The translations under genes were made by a program, and so were the position numbers. A DNA stretch of 64,000 nt, taken from the NCBI RefSeq assembly GCF_007995015.1, contig NZ_VORB01000004.1, positions 124,001-188,000 on the forward strand, given 5' to 3'. Numbering within the stretch: position 1 is the stretch's first letter; every line of letters starts with the position of its first letter. The DNA comes from Luteibaculum oceani. Lineage in GTDB: Bacteria; Bacteroidota; Bacteroidia; Flavobacteriales_D; Luteibaculaceae. Positions 7,675 to 14,913 of this stretch are shown piece by piece. The notes under the pieces were generated by a model. It was not told the DNA's origin. It did not search any database and saw only the letters and a list, made by a program, of their open reading frames with translations.

Positions 7675-7718
7675 GTTATCGAGTGCACACGCCACAAGCG
7701 TGGGTGTATCGAGATAAC
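7675..7718 (+). repeat. double-stem hairpin element, copy 3
   Basis: Outer stem GTTATC (7675-7680) with GATAAC (7713-7718). GAGTG and TGTATCGA are conserved. The inner stem is CACGC (7688-7692) with GCGTG (7698-7702). Confidence 0.75.
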
Positions 7719-7897
7719 ATAGGCAGAGGATTTATCCTTGTTACAAAGCTGTCATTCCGAGCGTAACGGAGTGAAGAGAGAAATCCCGTATGAGAGACAC
7801 ATTGCCCATAAACATTTCTGTAATCTTTAGTTTTTCTCATTTTCATTTTTTTCATTGATAAAAAAACGAAACAAAAAAATCTAGGCCTAGACATTTC

Positions 7898-7930
7898 TTT
7901 GCTCAAAACCCAGTTGGCTTTCTATTTTTG
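7898..7930 (+). promoter_or_regulatory. Bacteroidota-type promoter of the polysaccharide operon
   Basis: A -33 box TTTG (7898-7901) is followed after 21 bases by a perfect -7 box TATTTTTG (7923-7930, consensus TAnnTTTG). The upxY ATG lies 38 bp further on. The -33 box is located at the truncated end of the last repeat unit (acatttctttg), so the repeat supplies part of this promoter. Confidence 0.65.
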
Positions 7931-7968
7931 CTAATTATTCCCGAACCTACAATACCGACAATTTGGTA

Positions 7969-8469
7969 ATGAGTAACCCGAGTCAGAATGATAACAAGCA
8001 ATGGATGGCGGTGTATGTACGCTCTCGAAATGAGAAAAAAGTACAGCTTCGATTAGAGATGCAAGGTATAGAAGCCTATGCTCCCGTACAAGAAGTAAAA
8101 CGCCAGTGGAGCGATCGAGTTAAAAAGGTAAAGATCCCAGTAATTCCATCTTATGTTTTTGTTCGGACAGATGAGCGAGAGCGCCAAAAAATATTGCAGG
8201 ACCCGGCCGTTATGAATTTCGTTTTTTGGCTGGGAAAACCAGCCATTATTCGTGATGAAGAAATAAATAGAATCAAGTTTATTTTAAAGGAAAAGGACTT
8301 AGACGAGGAAATAAAATTTGAGCAACTCCAAGCTGGGGATAACGTTGAAATTAAATCCGGGGCTTTTTCAGGTGAAATTGCGGAGGTATTGGAAGACCGA
8401 AAAAGTGAAGTAACAGTGATCCTAAAGAGCCTGGGTGTAAAATTGACTGTATCTAAAATTGTTTTATAA
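7969..8469 (+). CDS. UpxY/NusG-type transcription antiterminator
   Basis: The 166-residue protein has an N-terminal NGN domain (WMAVYVRSRNEKKV at the start, then a VIPSYVFVRTDE segment) and a C-terminal KOW domain (LQAGDNVEIKSGAFSGEIAE). It resembles UpxY-type NusG paralogs, which in Bacteroides act as first genes of capsule loci and prevent premature termination in that operon. It is followed by polysaccharide genes on the same strand, which supports that role. ATG 7969 was preferred over the in-frame TTG at 7963. Not the housekeeping NusG, since it starts a polysaccharide operon and lacks secE or ribosomal-protein neighbours. Confidence 0.85.
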   Translation: MSNPSQNDNKQWMAVYVRSRNEKKVQLRLEMQGIEAYAPVQEVKRQWSDRVKKVKIPVIPSYVFVRTDERERQKILQDPAVMNFVFWLGKPAIIRDEEINRIKFILKEKDLDEEIKFEQLQAGDNVEIKSGAFSGEIAEVLEDRKSEVTVILKSLGVKLTVSKIVL

Positions 8470-8530
8470 CCCCCTAAAGCTACATTTCCCACTTTTTACC
8501 TGTCCACCTTTAACTTTCCACTATAAAATC

Positions 8531-9286
8531 ATGACAAACATTCAACTAATAGAAATTGCTAAAAAGGCCGCAAAGGCAGCAGGTAAAGAAATCATAGAAA
8601 TCTATGAAACTGGTGACTTTTCTATAGAAGCAAAGGAAGATAACTCTCCATTAACCATCGCAGATCAGGCCGCGCACAATATTATTATTCAACATTTAAA
8701 AGAAACAAATCTTCCCGTTTTAAGTGAGGAGGGTCGTGATATTCCGTATTCAGAGCGAAGTGCATGGAATAAATTTTGGATGGTAGATCCTTTGGATGGA
8801 ACAAAAGAGTTTATAAAAAAGAATGGTGAGTTTACGGTAAACATTGCCTTAATCGAAAATCAAAAGCCGATTCACGGAGTGGTTTACGCACCGGTGTTGG
8901 ATAAAATGTATTTCACTACCGATGGTGGCGCATCTATGCTAGAAGGAGAGGTTGAGACTAAATTGAACTCGAATCCGTATGAAGAAATTAAAAACATCGT
9001 AGCCTCTCGTTCACACAAATCTCCAGAAACAGAGGAAGTTTTGGCAAAATACCCCAATGCCAAGGTGCTTTCAATGGGCTCCTCCCTAAAGTTTATGCTA
9101 CTCGCTGAAGGAAAAGCGCAGTTATATCCCCGATTTGCCCCTACCATGGAATGGGATACTGCTGCTGCTCATGCTGTTTTGAGTGCTTTAAATTACTCCG
9201 TTAAAAATCCAGAAGGCCAAGAATTACGATACAACAAAGAAAACTTGTTGAATCCATTTTTTGTGGCGAAAGGGATGAAGGGATGA
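8531..9286 (+). CDS. cysQ: 3'(2'),5'-bisphosphate nucleotidase (PAP phosphatase)
   Basis: CysQ dephosphorylates PAP, the by-product of PAPS use, to AMP. The 251-residue protein belongs to the inositol-monophosphatase fold: EEG (66-68), DPLDGT (86-91) and EWDTAAA (from 207) are the Mg2+/Li+-site motifs. The start is ATG 8531, 61 bp after upxY; the longer open frame to 8459 has no family counterpart. Being placed in a polysaccharide operon beside cysC/cysD/cysN, and with no PAPS reductase in view, it most likely clears PAP made by sulfotransferases. Cytoplasmic. Confidence 0.92.
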   Translation: MTNIQLIEIAKKAAKAAGKEIIEIYETGDFSIEAKEDNSPLTIADQAAHNIIIQHLKETNLPVLSEEGRDIPYSERSAWNKFWMVDPLDGTKEFIKKNGEFTVNIALIENQKPIHGVVYAPVLDKMYFTTDGGASMLEGEVETKLNSNPYEEIKNIVASRSHKSPETEEVLAKYPNAKVLSMGSSLKFMLLAEGKAQLYPRFAPTMEWDTAAAHAVLSALNYSVKNPEGQELRYNKENLLNPFFVAKGMKG

Positions 9287-9306
9287 AGGGATGAAGGGAT
9301 GAAGGG
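9276..9306. repeat. minisatellite, gatgaag units
   Basis: A four-unit gggatgaa repeat overlaps the last codons of cysQ (stop TGA is inside the repeat). The reverse-complement word ttcatccc forms the array at 47551-47612. Confidence 0.7.
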
Positions 9307-9417
9307 AAAATCGGAAATCTGCAATTCAACGCAAATTATCCCTCATCTTTTCATTAATTAATCTCACTTGACTGAAACTGTAATTTCAAGATCCCCGATG
9401 ATTTCAAACTAAAACAT

Positions 9418-10074
9418 ATGCATATCTCAGTAGTAATACCTGTATTTAAAGCAAAGCCATACCTGAAAGAATTGGTTTTCCGTTTGGAAAAGGCGCTTAG
9501 GGGGTTATGGGTTGATTACGAACTGATTTTTATTGAGGATTGCAGTGAGGATGGAACTTTAGAATTGGCAAGTGATTTGGCATTAAATATTCCCGAACTG
9601 CAAATCCATCCCAATGAAGAAAATATAGGTCAGCACCCTTCTATTTTAAAAGGTTTAAAACTAGCCAAGGGGGATTGGGTGGTAGTAATGGATTGTGATT
9701 TACAAGAACACCCAGAAGATATTTCCCGCTTACTTAAAAAGGCCTTGGAAGGATTTGAAATTGTCTTAGCCCAAAGAAAGCGACTTGCTTCCAACCGTAA
9801 AAAAGCGATAAGCTCAGCCCTTTTTTATAGATTAATGAGAGGGTTTGGATATATCCATAATCCTGAAATAGCCAATTTTGGTATTTATTCTAACGAGGTG
9901 ATTTCGGAAGTTTTGAAAATGACAAAACCTGATTTTTTCCCTTTACGAATAGCAAAGTCCACCAGAAAAAAAACAGCTATATATGTGGATTATACCGAGA
10001 CAAAAACATCAACATATACTTTAGCAAAGCGTTTTAAATTGGGCGCTTCTATTTTTTGGCAGCAATGGAGGTAA
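9418..10074 (+). CDS. family 2 glycosyltransferase
   Basis: The 218-residue GT-A fold protein has the N-terminal VVIPVFKAKPYL strand, IEDCSEDGT (39-47) and the metal-binding DCD (92-94) followed by LQEHPED, a DPM1/GtrB-like pattern. Unlike GtrB it ends without C-terminal membrane helices. It should transfer a sugar from a nucleotide donor, possibly to a lipid carrier, in surface polysaccharide synthesis; donor and acceptor cannot be told. Its last 10 bp overlap the next gene. Confidence 0.85.
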   Translation: MHISVVIPVFKAKPYLKELVFRLEKALRGLWVDYELIFIEDCSEDGTLELASDLALNIPELQIHPNEENIGQHPSILKGLKLAKGDWVVVMDCDLQEHPEDISRLLKKALEGFEIVLAQRKRLASNRKKAISSALFYRLMRGFGYIHNPEIANFGIYSNEVISEVLKMTKPDFFPLRIAKSTRKKTAIYVDYTETKTSTYTLAKRFKLGASIFWQQWR

Positions 10075-10772
10075 AAGCATTAGCTTGGGATAGTGTTTTT
10101 TTTGGTTTTCCGGTTGGAATGGTTGATTATTCAAATCTACCTGTCAACATTGGCAATGGTAAATCTACCAAAGAGTTTCAATTAATTTATAATACCCACC
10201 CTCATATTAGTCCTCCATTTGGTTATACTGAAAGCTACCAAGGGGGTAAAGTCACTTTCCAAAAGGAAATACATCACCCCTCCTTACCTATCTTACATAA
10301 AGATTTTTGTTTAAGTACACGAAAACCTAGTACGCAAGATTATAATTTAAAAAGATCACTTCAGGAACTTTACTTTTTAGCTGGACACCGCAGTCGTTTT
10401 AAACTGGACCAAGAAATTGGCGATTTAAATTTTAAGCGCCTATACACCCATTGGTTAAATGAGTCTTTCAGTGGAAAAATGGGCGATACCGTATATCAGT
10501 TAATTTATAAGGAGAAATTAGTGGGTGTGCTTTCCCTTAAAAAAACAGCTAACACAACAAGTATTAGCATAATTGCCGTCCATCCGAAATTCCAAGGCCA
10601 GGAAATTGGTACCACGCTTATTAGATTTGCAGAAATTTGGGGAGAAATTCAAGGATGCACGTCATTGGAAGTGAACACCCAAACTTGCAATACTAAATCG
10701 ATTGCACTATATAAAAAGTGTGGTTTCAGCATTAAAAATCAAATAAACGTTCAACACTTTTGGAAGAAATAG
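10065..10772 (+). CDS. GNAT acetyltransferase, WecD-like
   Basis: About 235 residues. The C-terminal half is a GNAT domain (VYQLIYKEKLVGVLSLKK, then IIAVHPKFQGQEIGTTLIRF, the acetyl-CoA-binding Q/RxxGxG/A-like loop, and SIALYKKCGFS). N-terminal LAWDSVFFGFPVG matches dTDP-fucosamine acetyltransferase WecD. The next gene is a WecE-like transaminase, so the two would make a 4-acetamido-4,6-dideoxy-hexose such as dTDP-Fuc4NAc (inference). ATG 10065 was chosen over the in-frame TTG at 10056; the gene overlaps the GT2 gene by 10 bp. Confidence 0.8.
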   Translation: MEVKALAWDSVFFGFPVGMVDYSNLPVNIGNGKSTKEFQLIYNTHPHISPPFGYTESYQGGKVTFQKEIHHPSLPILHKDFCLSTRKPSTQDYNLKRSLQELYFLAGHRSRFKLDQEIGDLNFKRLYTHWLNESFSGKMGDTVYQLIYKEKLVGVLSLKKTANTTSISIIAVHPKFQGQEIGTTLIRFAEIWGEIQGCTSLEVNTQTCNTKSIALYKKCGFSIKNQINVQHFWKK

Positions 10773-11923
10773 GCCTCAGTAAATATTCACCTATACCACT
10801 AACAAAAAGCTATACCCCCAAAAATGGCTTGAAATATGTTAGCAGGGTTTTAGGGTCTGGACATACTGGAGGAAACGGATTTTACACTCAAAAGTGTCAT
10901 AATTGGTTTAAGGAAAATTTTGGCTTTAAAAACTGCTGGCTTACCAGCTCTTGTACCGATGCCCTTGAGATGTCGGCCCTTTTATTGGAAATAAAGGCTG
11001 GGGATGAAGTTATTATTCCGAGCTACAACTTTCCGAGTGCCGCAAATGCTTTTTTATTAAGAGGTGCAAAGGTGGTTTATATTTCTAGTTCGGCATGTAA
11101 ACCCAATATGGACATAGCAGAATTTAAAGCAGCAATAACGCCAAAAACCAAAGCTGTTATTTTGTTGCACTACGCTGGCTTTGCAGATAATTTAAGTTCG
11201 ATTTTGAGCACAGCGAAAAAACATGGTATTGCGGTGGTAGAAGATGCTGCACATGCCTTAGGTGCACAATATGAAGACCAGTGGCTGGGTAGTTTTGGAG
11301 ATATAGCTTGCTTTTCTTTTCACCAAACCAAAAACATTTCCTGTGGCGAGGGAGGACTAATAGTAGTTAACAAGCCAGAACTGTGTGAAAAGGCCGATGA
11401 AATTTGGCAGATGGGCACCAATAGAGCCGCCTATCAACGTGGAGAGGTTAATAGATATAGTTGGAAAAGAATAGGATCGTCCTTCTTACCCTCGGAGCTA
11501 AATGCTGCGCTTCTACTGGCCAATTTGGAGCATTTCCAAGAAATCCAGAAAAAGCGGCACGAAGTCTGGAACCGATATTATCAAGAATTAAGGGGCCTGC
11601 CTAAGTCGCTAATCGGCTTACCCAGTATCCCCTCCAAAAATATGCACAGTGCCCATATTTTTTACATTATACTGCCAACGGAAAAGCTTAGAAATAAAGC
11701 AATAAAAAAACTAAAGCAAGCAGGTGTACAATCTGCTCCGCACTACTCTTATTTGCACATAGAAGCCCTTCAACAAAAAGAAATAATCGCCTTTAACAAC
11801 AGCCCCGGAATAGATTTTGAGCGGCAGTTGTTGCGTTTACCTATATATCCGGACCTTTCGATTGCAGAGCAAAAAAGAATAATCTCTTGTATTCATGAAT
11901 TCGTTTACGAGATCGAAAATTGA
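10760..11923 (+). CDS. wecE: dTDP-4-amino-4,6-dideoxygalactose transaminase-like enzyme
   Basis: A DegT/DnrJ/EryC1-family PLP aminotransferase of 387 residues. FHQTKN (188-192) carries the PLP lysine K191, followed by GEGGL; the EDAAHALGA segment (161-169) is the cofactor-site motif. WecE/RffA aminates dTDP-4-keto-6-deoxyglucose. The start appears to be a TTG at 10760, overlapping wecD by 13 bp, since no ATG occurs before the conserved region begins. The wecD-wecE pair indicates an amino-deoxysugar in the glycan. Confidence 0.88.
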   Translation: MEEIGLSKYSPIPLTKSYTPKNGLKYVSRVLGSGHTGGNGFYTQKCHNWFKENFGFKNCWLTSSCTDALEMSALLLEIKAGDEVIIPSYNFPSAANAFLLRGAKVVYISSSACKPNMDIAEFKAAITPKTKAVILLHYAGFADNLSSILSTAKKHGIAVVEDAAHALGAQYEDQWLGSFGDIACFSFHQTKNISCGEGGLIVVNKPELCEKADEIWQMGTNRAAYQRGEVNRYSWKRIGSSFLPSELNAALLLANLEHFQEIQKKRHEVWNRYYQELRGLPKSLIGLPSIPSKNMHSAHIFYIILPTEKLRNKAIKKLKQAGVQSAPHYSYLHIEALQQKEIIAFNNSPGIDFERQLLRLPIYPDLSIAEQKRIISCIHEFVYEIEN

Positions 11924-12033
11924 GTGATCTCGATAGAGTTTGTGGGCAGTAAAACAGATATTGAAGTTCCTGGAAAAGGTAACATAATGTTGTACCAAGG
12001 ACCTTGTGAAACCGACTGCTATCTTTACGCTCA

Positions 12034-13464
12034 ATGAAAAACTTCCTTTACCTATTGATTTCTGCTTTGGGCATTTGGCATCTGTATACTCTTAACAGAT
12101 TCCCTACTCCCATGTATGATCAGGTGTTTTTCCAAGATATAACACTCGCTTGGTTACAGGAAGGAAAATTTTTACTGCAGGCCGCACCCAATTTATACGG
12201 TTTTGAGGTAACCTTTTACGGTCCAGTTTATTTTATTTTACAGGGGTGGATAAGCCAATTAATCGGAACCGGAATTTGGGAGTTTAGAACGCTTAATCTT
12301 CTCTGTGGATTTGGCTTGATTCATATCATTTATCGCTTCGCTCGGCAAATGAAAATAAATCAAATCCTGGCGCTGGTTTTAATAGCATTAGTTCTAATAG
12401 AAAATGTTTTTGGTAATCTGTTGCATTCGGGAAGAATGGATTTTGTTGCAGAATTCTTGGTTTTGGTTGGAGCATTTGCCCTTACCAGAGCACCCAACAA
12501 AAATTCCAGAACAACAATTATCCAGACTGCTGGATCTTTATCCATTGGTATGGCATTTGTAACCACACCCAGAGTAATTTTCTTATTTCCATTCATTATT
12601 TATGCTTTTTATTATCTCTACCATAAGCAAGGAATTAAAGCCATATTATTTCCGCTAGGCATTATTATAACTCCTTGTCTAATTTGGGTTTTCGGATATG
12701 TGGGAATGGAAAATTATATATCGCGGATGCAGCACCCCATTGTTAAAGGTCACATTGGGTCTACTTTAAGTTGGAACAGTCTTTTCAGACAAATGTATAA
12801 TGTGCCTCTGGTGGGACTTTTTATCATTAACATCCTAATATGGGTTTGCTCAACAACAAGAAGAAAAGAGGAGATTTTACAATGGAGTAATTCGAGTAAT
12901 AATTTGCGGAACCCTTTGCTATTAAGTATTCTTTCCTCCATTCTCTTATTTTTTGTCCTGGTGGAAGAAAGAGCCCCCTACTCCGGAATGGTATACCCTT
13001 TGATGCTATGGTTAATTATATTTAGTATCGACCGTTTTTTAAAAAAGTATGGCTCCACTAAAAAAAGATTTCGCATACAATTTATTCAGATGGTCTTTAT
13101 GGCAGGAATAGTCATGCATATGCTTGTGAGCATAGGTATTTTCACCGTAAAAAATGTTGCCCTAATTGAAACGTGGTCGTTAAGAGATGAAAGTAACATT
13201 GAAATAAATTTTGGTGAAGCCCCTGTGGTATACTCCTCTCCAATTTTTTATTACCAAATCATAAACGCGGGCAAGGAATTTAGGTTTTACCGGCATATGA
13301 CCAAGGAAGAGCGATTAATGCATCCCGTTTTTTGCAACCGTCTCGTTGTATATAATTCATGGAAAGACCGAGTAAGCAGTTTTAAAAGTTATTATAATGT
13401 TTATCGGCATAATCCAGCAAAGGAAGGGAACCTTGATCTAAACGCAGCCGTTAAACCCAATTGA
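12034..13464 (+). CDS. polytopic membrane glycosyltransferase (GT39/GT83-like)
   Basis: The 476-residue protein has roughly ten hydrophobic segments. The first loop after TM1 contains MYDQVFFQDITLAWLQEG, which fits the acidic catalytic loop of the ArnT/PMT family of polyprenyl-phosphate-dependent glycosyltransferases. The C-terminal ~100 residues are soluble. No close family was recognised, so substrate is open. It closes the polysaccharide operon and is convergent with the exosortase cluster. Another possibility is a polymerase-like protein. Confidence 0.6.
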   Translation: MKNFLYLLISALGIWHLYTLNRFPTPMYDQVFFQDITLAWLQEGKFLLQAAPNLYGFEVTFYGPVYFILQGWISQLIGTGIWEFRTLNLLCGFGLIHIIYRFARQMKINQILALVLIALVLIENVFGNLLHSGRMDFVAEFLVLVGAFALTRAPNKNSRTTIIQTAGSLSIGMAFVTTPRVIFLFPFIIYAFYYLYHKQGIKAILFPLGIIITPCLIWVFGYVGMENYISRMQHPIVKGHIGSTLSWNSLFRQMYNVPLVGLFIINILIWVCSTTRRKEEILQWSNSSNNLRNPLLLSILSSILLFFVLVEERAPYSGMVYPLMLWLIIFSIDRFLKKYGSTKKRFRIQFIQMVFMAGIVMHMLVSIGIFTVKNVALIETWSLRDESNIEINFGEAPVVYSSPIFYYQIINAGKEFRFYRHMTKEERLMHPVFCNRLVVYNSWKDRVSSFKSYYNVYRHNPAKEGNLDLNAAVKPN

Positions 13465-13660
13465 GCAGGAACGCAATTTCTTTGTATTGTACTGTTCACG
13501 CCTCATGGCAAGTCTAAAAAACCACTTACTATCTTGAATTAAGACTTGTTGAAAATTAATGAGCTGTGGCAAAAAGTACGCATTGGTTCTTATTGCTGCG
13601 ACGCGGCAGCGGTTCTACCAGAACCGTACTAAACATTAGTAAGGCACTTTTTTAAGCAAA
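13465..13660. terminator. convergent intergenic region with two hairpins
   Basis: Between converging genes lie cggttct-acc-agaaccg (13610-13626, perfect 7-bp stem) and tacta-aacat-tagta (13626-13640), then a T-run at 13647-13653 on the plus strand. It may end transcription of the polysaccharide operon. A gctgc/gcagc stem precedes it. Confidence 0.45.
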
Positions 13661-14116
13661 TTATACTACAGCCCCTCTATGCAATAGATAAAAAACAATT
13701 ACCGGCAATGGGCCCTGGAACTTTACAAAGAAAGTGGATAGAAGACCGGCGTATTGAGATAAATTTAAATGGTTTAACACTAGGGATAGAACGGCACAGG
13801 TTAACGCAAGAGCAAAAAAGATGATTAGAAAAGTTTTTTGTTTGTTGACTCCAATTTTGAGGGCATCGAGCAACACCCATGAAATAAAAGCTGAAATAAG
13901 GAGAAAAAAGATTTGAAAGCCCTTTTCGATGTAGATTAGACTGTCCCCAGCTGCTTGGAAAACCTGAATTACTCCTGTGATGCGCTCCCGTGGGAATTCG
14001 AAAGTTGATTGACCCAACACCACATTGGCATGGAGAATAAGAATATGCCTGAGGTAGCCAAAAACTATGAAAAGTAGAATACAGAGGGTTACGTTAAGCC
14101 ATCTTCCGTTTGGCAT
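13661..14116 (-). CDS. exosortase-associated small membrane protein
   Basis: About 151 residues with four or five predicted membrane segments (VTLCILLFIVFGYL, IFFLLISAFISWVLL, TFLIIFFALALTCAVL, PLPVIVFYLLH) and a polar N-terminal loop. It has no recognised domain. Position directly behind and overlapping the exosortase gene is the pattern of the accessory membrane proteins that accompany Bacteroidota exosortases. ATG 14116 overlaps the exosortase stop by 23 bp; the longer frame to 14164 begins with TTG. Last gene of the operon. Confidence 0.7.
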   Translation of the reverse strand: MPNGRWLNVTLCILLFIVFGYLRHILILHANVVLGQSTFEFPRERITGVIQVFQAAGDSLIYIEKGFQIFFLLISAFISWVLLDALKIGVNKQKTFLIIFFALALTCAVLSLVLNHLNLSQYAGLLSTFFVKFQGPLPVIVFYLLHRGAVV

Positions 14117-14609
14117 GGGGTACAGCGAATTTTTTAATCCAATAGAACCAAAGAACAAAAACAAAACTGTAAACCAAAATAATGAAGGTGTATTTGTGGT
14201 TCCATTTCATGACCTCTATGTTGTAATCGGCAAGAATGGTTAACGCGGCTACTCGGAGAATATTAAACGCGTGCACTAGCAATAAGCCGAGAGGCACATA
14301 CCAGAATTTGTGTTTCCAGGGTCCCGGAAAAGCTATGGCAAAAGCAGCAAAGAGCGCCAATAGATCTACACCATCGCAACCTTCAGCAACAACTAAAATA
14401 CCGGAACGACCCAAATTTATTCCGCTTGTAACGCCCCCCACACAACCTAACAGGGCATCAAATCCTAAAAATTTAAGCAAGCCTACACTTTGTTCGGCAA
14501 CAAGCTCTCTAAAAAAGATATGTATCTCGTTTCCTGATAGATACATGAGAGTTTGGTAGCCGATAAAAAACAAAATCAGCGAGAAAATAAACTTAGTTAC
14601 CCTCAACAA
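14094..14609 (-). CDS. exosortase/archaeosortase family transpeptidase
   Basis: A 171-residue integral membrane protein with about five hydrophobic helices. The catalytic triad of the family is visible: Cys78 in AEGCDGVDLL, Arg119 in NILRVAAL and His138 in WNHKYTF. Exosortases cleave a C-terminal sorting signal (motif, membrane helix, basic tail) from exported proteins and may attach them to a surface glycan; this has been demonstrated for few members. It has the length of the short Bacteroidota classes (XrtF- or XrtX-like; class not assigned). No ATG is available: translation seems to start at TTG inside the last codons of the upstream Cys-rich gene. Confidence 0.88.
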   Translation of the reverse strand: MLRVTKFIFSLILFFIGYQTLMYLSGNEIHIFFRELVAEQSVGLLKFLGFDALLGCVGGVTSGINLGRSGILVVAEGCDGVDLLALFAAFAIAFPGPWKHKFWYVPLGLLLVHAFNILRVAALTILADYNIEVMKWNHKYTFIILVYSFVFVLWFYWIKKFAVPHAKRKMA

Positions 14610-14913
14610 ACCTTATTTTGGTTATAAACATGAACATACCAATTAAAGACATAAAAACATACAACAATACGTTACCAACGGGTATAAATGAATAGCATTG
14701 GGTCTGAGCGTCAGATGGATCTGATGCACAAAATGCATATTCTTCAGCACTACAATTAGCGGGAGCGTTGGTTATGGTACAAGATGAACAGTCCGAAGTA
14801 CAACAATAACATGAAGAACCACACACTCCACAGGCAGCAACAGGTTGAGCAAAAATTGGCACTCCAACACTAAGGGTTATTAGGAGTAAACATAATCTTA
14901 AGGCATTTTTCAT
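14593..14913 (-). CDS. small Cys-rich exported protein with C-terminal membrane helix (candidate exosortase substrate)
   Basis: 106 residues from ATG 14913. There is an N-terminal signal peptide (LRLCLLLITLSVGVPIFAQ), then about 60 residues with ten cysteines (ACGVCGSSCYCC, SDCSSC and others), then PVGN, a hydrophobic helix (VLLYVFMSLIGMFMFI) and a short KIR-containing tail. That tripartite C-terminus is what exosortase targets look like. It overlaps the giant T9SS gene upstream by 44 bp and the exosortase gene downstream by up to 17 bp, so all are translated together. No known family was recognised. That it is the substrate is inferred from shape and position. Confidence 0.7.
   Translation of the reverse strand: MKNALRLCLLLITLSVGVPIFAQPVAACGVCGSSCYCCTSDCSSCTITNAPANCSAEEYAFCASDPSDAQTQCYSFIPVGNVLLYVFMSLIGMFMFITKIRFVEGN

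Larger units (their letters stand above)
6340..7912. repeat. composite tandem repeat array, about 3.5 units of 410-440 bp
   Basis: The anchor gtcattYcgaNcgNaacg recurs at 6478, 6902, 7311 and 7751 (spacing 424, 409, 440). Each full unit runs in the same order: a gggat...atgac hairpin; in units 1, 2 and 4 the GAGTG/TGTATCGA stem-loop; the anchor followed by gagagaaatcccg; a T-rich/A-rich hairpin ending in ctagg; a variable long palindrome; and an agggacgcacg-type tail. Unit 4 stops after ctaggcctag, just before the upxY promoter. Open frames inside (for example 6775-6960, 7169-7456, 7676-7906) are simply translations of the repeat and lack protein-like composition. Confidence 0.85.

Noticed and set aside
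6775-7906. Open frames of 61-95 codons inside the composite array (6775-6960, 7169-7456, 7676-7906).
   Set aside because: They are translations of the same repeat in different units, change with repeat changes, and contain no known domain.
6340-7912. Integron attC-site interpretation of the variable palindromes.
   Set aside because: No integrase, no single-gene cassettes between copies and no attC-type GTTRRRY/RYYYAAC boxes.
13626-13642. Similarity of aaacattagtaag to part of stem-loop copy B.
   Set aside because: Only about 13 bases match in inverse orientation, which could be chance in AT-rich DNA.
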